Positions 59,501 to 64,000 of a DNA stretch of 64,000 bases are shown piece by piece. Position numbers and translations under genes: made by a program. The first letter of the stretch is position 1; the number at the start of each line of letters is the position of its first letter. This DNA comes from Patiria pectinifera (lineage: Eukaryota; Echinodermata; Asteroidea; Valvatida; Asterinidae), in the NCBI GenBank assembly GCA_029964075.1, contig CM057133.1, positions 13,044,699 through 13,108,698 on the forward strand, in the 5' to 3' direction. A model generated the notes under the pieces. That model was not told where the DNA came from. It saw only the letters and a list, made by a program, of their open reading frames with translations, and made no database searches.

Positions 59501-60571
59501 ATTCTACGGCAGCGAGTGGGGCACCGTCTGCACCCGTGGCTGGACCCAGTACTTCGCCGATGCCGTCTGCAAGCATCTCGGCTACCGAGAAGGCGTGCAG
59601 GACGACGGCTGGATGCTGCCGGCCCAGGAACAAGGCAGCGGGCCCGTGGTGTGCGCCGAGATTTTCTCGCTAGGGCTGTGCCCGGCCGCTGGCGGTGGGG
59701 AGGCGGCTGGGGAGGCGTGTACGCACTCGCACGATGTGGGAGTGAGATGCCGGCAGGAAGGAGACGAGGAAAATGGTATCAATTCGGGAAGAGGTGAGTC
59801 TAAATTTGTTGGAGAGCACGGACGGTTCATCTTTGCCTGTAAAAATTTCGAACCAGTACGGTCGCAAGTAAAATAATTTACCCATAATTTTGACAGCATT
59901 CTTTCCGTTGTACAGACATGGAATTGGTTCGGTTGGGGATAGTAGCGGCCAGCTCCGTCTTGGTCGCTGGCGGCCTGTTCCTGCCTCTCCTTGCCTGCTA
60001 CCTGATGGTGAAATCACCCGCCAGGAGGCTCAGCGAGGACCTGGAGAACCTCATCCAAGCCAAGGAGGAGGAAACCCCTCCAGAGGGGGACGGGCTGGAA
60101 GAAGTAGGCGTGGCTGCCGAAGGAGAGGTGAACGAGGGCTACACGGAGGAGGATGAGACAGCTGGTGATGGGAGTCTTAGGGAAGAGGTCAAAGGTCAGG
60201 CATCGGATGCTGACAAGCACGAGGAGGAGACTAACAGTACCACTGGGGAGGCAGAGGAGGCGAGTGGTGATCCTGGCTTCGAAGAAGGCACAAGCGGCTG
60301 CAATGAGACTAGTGCGGCAGTAACCGTTAACGGTGTTGATGATATCGAGACTGTTATTATGGAACCACGTGAATCAGCCGAGAAGACCCAAAACGCCGTC
60401 AACCAACAAGACAATGAAGACATCAGCCAAGCAGAGAAATCTCCTACCCTTCCAGTGGAGGACAGGCCACAAGACTCACACGACTACGAGGTTTTGAACG
60501 AGGCCAGCACTCCAGAGAATTACGAGTTTTCCATGCACGGCGAGCATGCACTCGACTCCGTATATTTCTGA
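56460..60571 (+). CDS. Type I membrane SRCR receptor: two SRCR domains, TM helix and acidic tyrosine-bearing tail (481 aa)
   Basis: A predicted cell-surface scavenger-receptor-cysteine-rich protein. Exons are 56460-56565, 58461-58784, 59434-59793 and 59916-60571; all introns are phase 1 with GT-AG ends. Order: signal peptide (1-25), SRCR1 (36-143), SRCR2 (144-255), TM helix (about 270-292) and a cytoplasmic tail of about 189 residues. Each SRCR has six cysteines, the group A count, yet is encoded by one exon, the usual group B layout. The tail is very acidic and ends with three tyrosine motifs: DYEVL (Y454), NYEFS (Y466) and SVYF (Y480). Y454-Y466 spacing equals that of an ITAM, but the second motif ends in Ser. 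SRCR proteins bind microbial and self ligands and are greatly expanded in echinoderms, so an immune-recognition role is plausible. The ligand is unknown. Confidence 0.88.
56566..58460 (+). other. SRCR receptor intron 1 with LINE-like 3' tail
   Basis: A 1.9-kb intron bounded by GTGAGT and TTCCAATAAG. It contains poly-G runs at about 56956-56967 and 58190-58203. Around 57400-57549 lies a stretch ending GGAAATAAATGTTGATTGAT, which resembles the 3' end of CR1/L2-type LINE retrotransposons. No coding exon is seen. Confidence 0.6.
57400..57549 (+). mobile_element. Possible 3' terminus of a LINE retrotransposon
   Basis: T-rich sequence followed by GGAAATAAATGTTGATTGAT and a short TTGA repeat. 3'-truncated tails of this form are common for CR1-like LINEs in marine invertebrates. 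No reverse-transcriptase frame is present, so the call rests on the tail alone. Confidence 0.35.
58461..58784 (+). CDS. SRCR receptor exon 2: SRCR domain 1
   Basis: 108 codons in a symmetric phase 1-1 exon, opening VGYLGGGAARNEGWLQLYVD. It has the SRCR landmarks WVTVC, a C-x-x-LGF-like turn (CRRLGF), a DVC/HSDDVGLSC ending and six cysteines. The exon ends DPEPDDFL just before GTAAGC. Confidence 0.88.
58785..59433 (+). other. SRCR receptor intron 2 (649 bp)
   Basis: Bounded by GTAAGC and a TTTATTTGACAG acceptor. No other feature is seen. Confidence 0.85.
59434..59793 (+). CDS. SRCR receptor exon 3: SRCR domain 2
   Basis: 120 codons in a second symmetric phase 1-1 exon. It has VRL-type FRLTG...GRVEVFYG, EWGTVC, VCKHLGY, VVCAE and CTHSHDVGVRC, a textbook SRCR fold with six cysteines. 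An alanine/glycine-rich loop (AAGGGEAAGEAC) lengthens the segment before the fifth cysteine. A short acidic linker (EGDEENG) leads to the donor GTGAGT. The exon is noticeably GC-richer than its surroundings. Confidence 0.88.
59916..60571 (+). CDS. SRCR receptor exon 4: transmembrane helix and cytoplasmic tail
   Basis: It follows a 122-bp intron (59794-59915) with acceptor TTGTACAG. It encodes a hydrophobic helix (LGIVAASSVLVAGGLF and on), a basic stop-transfer KSPARR and then a long tail dense in Glu and Asp. The stop is at 60569-60571. The terminal section contains the DYEVL, NYEFS and SVYF motifs. Confidence 0.88.
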
Positions 60572-60978
60572 ACGCTGCAGCAAGTTGACGATTTTTGTTG
60601 TTAAAGCTGAGATACGGCGTATCAAACAAGCGGCTCGGATGTATCGCTACGGATGCAAATGGCATTGAAGATATCTGGAACTGCATGTCGATGTTTAGCG
60701 ACGCCAGATACGTGCATGTAGCTAGATTACACGTGTCCTCTTCTGATTTTTCATTTTGCTCGTGATGTATTCGCTAAGTGATCACTGTTCACAACTTTGT
60801 CATTGTGGTATTAGCATAGAAACATGTATTCTCAAGTTTTTGCTATTGGACTGAATGCGTGCCTTTCATCTTAGATTATTTTAAGTGAATTTAACGTTGG
60901 ACCTGACGAGTACAAAACAATATATGGAATTTAAAGATATTTCCAAATTGATTTATGTCATAAAACAAGAGTTACTGC

Positions 60979-60984
60979 TTTATT
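60979..60984 (-). terminator. Candidate poly(A) signal of the basic nuclear protein gene
   Basis: TTTATT on the plus strand, that is AATAAA on the minus strand, about 380 bp after the minus-strand stop codon. It is the first canonical hexamer I see downstream of that stop; an ATTAAA variant lies nearer. Confidence 0.4.
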
Positions 60985-61228
60985 AAGTCAAAAATGAGGA
61001 ATTAAAGGTTATAAATTGTCTGTATTTCTTAAATTGATGTTACTATGTTTAATAATACCGGTAACTGATAGACGACAATAGAATACTGTATGTGGCTGAT
61101 TATTTAAACGAAGGTTGAATTATGTGTCACCTCAAAAATTTTGTGTAAGACAATAATATACAAAAATGTATAGTTGAATTCTTTCTTAGAAAGGGGAAAT
61201 GTCTAAATGTTTGTCAAACAATATTAGA

Positions 61229-61234
61229 AATAAA
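61229..61234 (+). terminator. Candidate poly(A) signal of the SRCR receptor gene
   Basis: AATAAA about 660 bp after the SRCR stop, with a second copy at 61313-61318. The variant ATTAAA nearer the stop (about 61000) is an alternative. Confidence 0.4.
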
Positions 61235-61361
61235 TATGAATATTGTGAGAGTCCGATGAGCACATTTCGGATACTATTTTATGATGTGTATAACTGTTGC
61301 AATTATAATCACAATAAATTAATACAGAACTATATCATACAATGAGTATAAATTACTCAAA

Positions 61362-61580
61362 CTAGTTCAGCTTGATTTTACCATTGCGCAGACTCATATC
61401 GCAGATGGTGGGCGTGGCTTCAGCTAACTGACGTTTGAGTTTCCTGGCAACGGCGATGACTGACACTGCATTGTTCGAGGTACGGGGCGCCCCCTGACGA
61501 CGACTGTGAACAGTTGGCATGGCAACTCGATCGCGTTTCCCGGCTGCAGCTCGAATGGCGTCCAGACGACTCCTCAGATC
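61362..61580 (-). CDS. Basic nuclear protein exon 4 (C-terminus)
   Basis: 72 codons plus a TAG stop, with acceptor AAATATTAG. It reads DLRSRLDAIRAAAGKRDRVA and later VARKLKRQLAEATPT, then ends NGKIKLN. Two short amphipathic helical stretches are likely. It is joined here on splice-site and phase agreement. Confidence 0.65.
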   Translation of the reverse strand, partial: DLRSRLDAIRAAAGKRDRVAMPTVHSRRQGAPRTSNNAVSVIAVARKLKRQLAEATPTICDMSLRNGKIKLN

Positions 61581-63221
61581 CTAATATTTCAAAAAAATTT
61601 CAAAATGTCGGGGAAATGTGTGTCATAAGTTTTGATTTTGTTTGCGAAAGAAAATATCATGTTTTTTTTAAATTGTTTGTGAGCCTTTTTTATAGCAAAT
61701 TTGTCGCACATCACGTACAAACATAATAGAATCTGTCCAGAAAATTAAACGATCGATGGAAAACTAAAAGTTGTAGGCCTACATACCGTCAGAATGTCAT
61801 CATTTCGACGATGTCTCTTGGCAGAAGGACGGTCATTTTCCTTCGGTTGGTCGCGCCCGGATCGCCGGCGTTTGGTTCCAGAGCGGGACGCCGGCACCGT
61901 GCGAGGCCGGGGCTTCCGACCCGTCGATTTCGCTCTCAGCACGGGCGAAGAACGGGCCCTCTTACTCGGCGGGGTGGTGGGCGTCTCCGGACTGGAGCAA
62001 GGCGTGTTCGGCGGAGGCCGTGGCTGAGGGAGCAGTTTGCGTTTCTTTCCCGGCGGGTGGGCAGTGTCTTCGCGCTGGCTTGATTCTCGATTCGATAACC
62101 TGATACTCTGTTTAAAAAAAATGATAATGATAGTGAAAACAAATAAGAATTCTTTTATTAAAACAAGTGCCGGAATTAAACCGATAATGGTGCATCTCAG
62201 CATGATCTCAGCGAGACTAACCTACCCGTGCACGAGTACCGGGAGGCCTGCTGACAAGGCTGTCAGATGCGCTGCTGTCCTGGGATCGTTCTCGCTTCTT
62301 CCCAGCCAAAGAGCGGAGCGAGTACCGCGTCAAGTCACTGGCGAAGGCTATCCGACGGCGGCCTGGTGACCGCGGCACAGTCTTCGTCGATGATGAGCTC
62401 CGGAGAAAATAGTGGGACGAGGCGGGCAGCGAGGACAGCTTGGTGAACGGCGGGGTTCGGTGGAGCTTTGGGCGGGAGCTGGCGCTCGTTGGACGAGGGC
62501 TGGGTTTATCCGTAGAGGGTTGATGACCCAGGGTTGTTCTATTTCTCAACTTGAACTGAAATAAAGAGTTACCGTCAGAAGGGTAGATGGGTTTGTTTGA
62601 TACAAAAGAAGGGGATCAATTTCGACAGAAACCAATCAACATATAAAAGTCATAACAAAAGTGGGCCTACTTTTGAAAAGTACCAGGTGCTTCATATAAC
62701 TGTACCGTTGGCTATAAAGGTAAGGCTCGTCTCCTTTATAAACGCGGTGGGACTAAAGAGCATAATTAATTTATAGGAAAAGGACTAAAGGAAGGGTCTT
62801 TCCCCTCAGCACTTTGTGTATAGAAACACATCCTTGTGTTATTGAGTTGTTATATATATTATTCTGTCTTTGGTATTTGTGATAAATACACCAGAGAATG
62901 TACCTTATGATGACCTCTCGCCCTTGTAGCTATGCGTGACCTCTTGACCCCTGACACGGAAGTCTTGACCCGACTTGACTTCAGACGATGTGCGTGAGAT
63001 TTCCGGGGCGGGGATTGATTAGCGCGACTGCGCGATTGGCTACTCGCACGAGAACTTTTGGCAGCTCCCGCTTTGAGACCGGCCGCGGAAGGCGTGGCTG
63101 ACGAGGAACGCCCCCTCCGCCTTCCTGCACGCGAGGTCTTCAAGACAGTCATTCTTGTTGGGTCACGAAGAACGACGATGCTTGAATCCGTCACCTTGCC
63201 CCTACCGTACCAGCAGCACAT
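61362..63221 (-). CDS. Very basic, low-complexity nuclear-type protein with KEN box (four exons, 372-395 aa)
   Basis: Exons on the minus strand are 62904-63221, 62226-62555, 61787-62107 and 61362-61580. All junctions are phase 0 with GT-AG ends and the frame is open throughout. The protein is rich in Arg, Lys, Ser and Pro with no globular domain that I recognise. It has several nuclear-localisation-type clusters (GKKRKLL, GTKRRRSGR, AKRHRRND), many SP/TP sites near basic residues (PRSPGRRR, TPPSKR, QSPPRK), a KEN box (QPKENDRP, residues 282-284 counted from Met63152) and RxxL motifs (RYSLRSL). These fit a CDK-phosphorylated, APC/C-degraded chromatin or mitotic protein, but that is inference. 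The start could be the ATG at 63221 or 63152. The short C-terminal exon (DLRSRLDAIRAAAGK...) is the least disordered part and may be the conserved domain. I cannot name the family. Confidence 0.75.
61787..62107 (-). CDS. Basic nuclear protein exon 3 with KEN box
   Basis: 107 codons beginning SIRLSNRESS after TTTAAACAG and ending NDDILT before GTATGT. It contains three basic NLS-like clusters, a proline-rich stretch (PQPRPPPNTPCSSPETPTT) and the KEN motif. Confidence 0.75.
62226..62555 (-). CDS. Basic nuclear protein exon 2
   Basis: 110 codons beginning FKLRNRTTL after a TTTATTTCAG acceptor and ending PPGTRAR before GTAGGT. It contains HYFLRS and RYSLRSL, two similar short motifs, and TKTVPRSPGRRR with a CDK-type site. 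Confidence 0.72.
62904..63221 (-). CDS. Basic nuclear protein exon 1
   Basis: The Met at 63221 starts MCCWYGRGKV and the Met at 63152 starts MTVLKTSRAGRRRGRSSS. The second has the more typical composition and is the safer start. It contains Ser/Arg-rich runs (SSRASSQSRSRANQSPPRKS) and ends ARGHHK before GTACAT. The frame continues upstream of both ATGs without a stop for about 65 codons. Confidence 0.65.
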
Positions 63222-63452
63222 CTGATGGTCCGTTGAAAGCCGCACGATTTTTGTTTGTTTACAAAGTACGACAAACGAAGTTTGCAGCATTGTGACGTAC
63301 ACATTCACAAAACACAAAACGCAGCCATGCGCGCATACGTAATCCTCGCGACGCGCACATACGATACACGCCTGACGCAGCGTAATGGTTGGCGTGTTTG
63401 CACTTGGTACCCCATTGTGACGCAAGTAAATCGGACGTTATCGCTCGTTTCT
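63222..63452. promoter_or_regulatory. Candidate bidirectional promoter
   Basis: About 230 bp between the start of the minus-strand basic protein and a plus-strand ATG at 63453. It is CpG-containing (GCATGCGCGCATACG-like near 63327 and CGCGACGCGCACATACG) with no TATA box, as expected for housekeeping-type divergent promoters. Activity is inference. Confidence 0.4.
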
Positions 63453-63546
63453 ATGGAATCAAAAGGCATTATGGAACAAAAAGCTTCATTCTCCAAGAAT
63501 GAAAACATTAGGGAAAATCTGCAGGAAGGCAAGAAGCACAATAAAG
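63453..63546 (+). CDS. Possible first coding exon of a plus-strand gene leaving the window
   Basis: An ATG in acceptable context opens MESKGIMEQKASFSKNENIR, a lysine-rich hydrophilic sequence. It reaches a plausible donor (AAAG/GTAAAG) after 31 codons. No second exon is seen before the window ends. The product is not recognised and the call rests on the head-to-head position and the donor site only. Confidence 0.3.
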
Positions 63547-64000
63547 GTAAAGCTTTTGATATTTTGTGTCATTTGCCTGACCGGGAATATTTATTTTCAG
63601 TCCAGTTATATCAGAATACATCCACATAAAACAACAGCACATCTTTCGAAATTTTGGTGAATGGCGATTTTGGTGAGGTAGTAAAACGAATAATGAATTG
63701 GCGTAAATGTAACTACGGCGGTGGGGTGTGGATGTGCTGTCCTCACCTGTGGATATCAGGTTCCCCCCCTCCTTCCGGGTGCTCCCCCCCCCCCTCCCCT
63801 GTTTAAATTCTTAAATTAAACAAAAATATATATCATTTGCCTTCTGTGCTCACCTTGATTATGTATGCAGCCCCAGGTTCCACCCCCCCCCCTCGAAGTT
63901 TAACCCAAGTTACGCCACTGATATCATAGTTTATTTATAAATGGGGATTGGCAAACTAAACTAGTCAACTTCCAATACTCTCAAACCACAATTCTGGACG
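63547..64000. repeat. Region with poly-C runs and a common dispersed repeat phrase
   Basis: Poly-C runs at about 63786-63797 and 63882-63891 flank sequence ending AAGTTACGCCACTGATATC. Read on the other strand this is the AGTGGCGTAACTT phrase seen in many marine-invertebrate dispersed repeats; a related GTGGCGTAG phrase lies in the 38.8-kb foldback element. No gene is seen. Confidence 0.45.

Larger units (their letters stand above)
60572..61361. other. Convergent 3' intergenic region
   Basis: 790 bp between two genes read toward each other, AT-rich as expected for 3' UTRs. Plus-strand AATAAA signals lie at 61229-61234 and 61313-61318. A minus-strand AATAAA (TTTATT at 60979-60984) lies left of them, so the two transcripts may overlap at their 3' ends. 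Confidence 0.6.

Noticed and set aside
61794-62083. Plus-strand frames opposite the basic protein exon
   Set aside because: Complementary shadows of the Arg/Pro-rich minus-strand exon, whose splice sites and phases agree with its neighbours.

Overview
The window is animal nuclear DNA. Genes are split by GT-AG introns, there is no operon structure, much of the sequence is AT-rich and intronic, and foldback transposons, minisatellites and long poly-G/poly-C runs are common. The gene content is a Slit-type guidance ligand, a metabotropic-glutamate-receptor-like class C GPCR, a tandem pair of intronless rhodopsin-class GPCRs and a membrane SRCR receptor. Frequent short TAGGCCTA/TACATGTA motifs are also seen. 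Together these point to a marine invertebrate deuterostome, most likely an echinoderm. The species is inference; no sequence search was possible.

Layout. Positions 1 to 41530 are the 5' part of a Slit gene on the minus strand. A signal-peptide/LRRNT exon lies at 41322-41530. Three 72-nt exons, one leucine-rich repeat each, lie at 35183-35254, 34691-34762 and 23616-23687. All use the same intron phase. The remaining exons should lie left of position 1. The introns hold a 10-bp minisatellite with a 30-bp higher-order period (36945-37433), a 109-bp tandem repeat (13224-13546), a CGTACG palindrome island bounded by a perfect 29-bp inverted repeat (38478-38880) and several MITE-like elements.

Positions 41531 to 46734 are the divergent intergenic region between Slit (minus) and a two-exon class C GPCR (plus, 46735-51660). 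Next come two class A GPCR genes in tandem (51980-53221 and 53669-54898), about 1.69 kb apart, with almost identical 3' halves. A 511-bp foldback element follows (55256-55766). A four-exon gene (56460-60571) then encodes a type I membrane protein with a signal peptide, two SRCR domains, one transmembrane helix and a long acidic tail carrying tyrosine motifs. It converges on a four-exon minus-strand gene (61362-63221) for a very basic nuclear-type protein with a KEN box. A possible plus-strand first exon (63453-63546) starts divergently from it.

From 46.7 to 60.6 kb the genes form a same-strand cluster of four cell-surface receptors (three GPCRs, one SRCR receptor), which suggests a chemosensory or immune-recognition neighbourhood. 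The Slit gene and the basic nuclear protein flank it. The most interesting points are three. The mGluR-like receptor has lost most glutamate-contacting residues. The amine-receptor-like GPCR pair lacks the amine-binding aspartate and looks homogenised by gene conversion. The SRCR receptor tail is one residue short of an ITAM.
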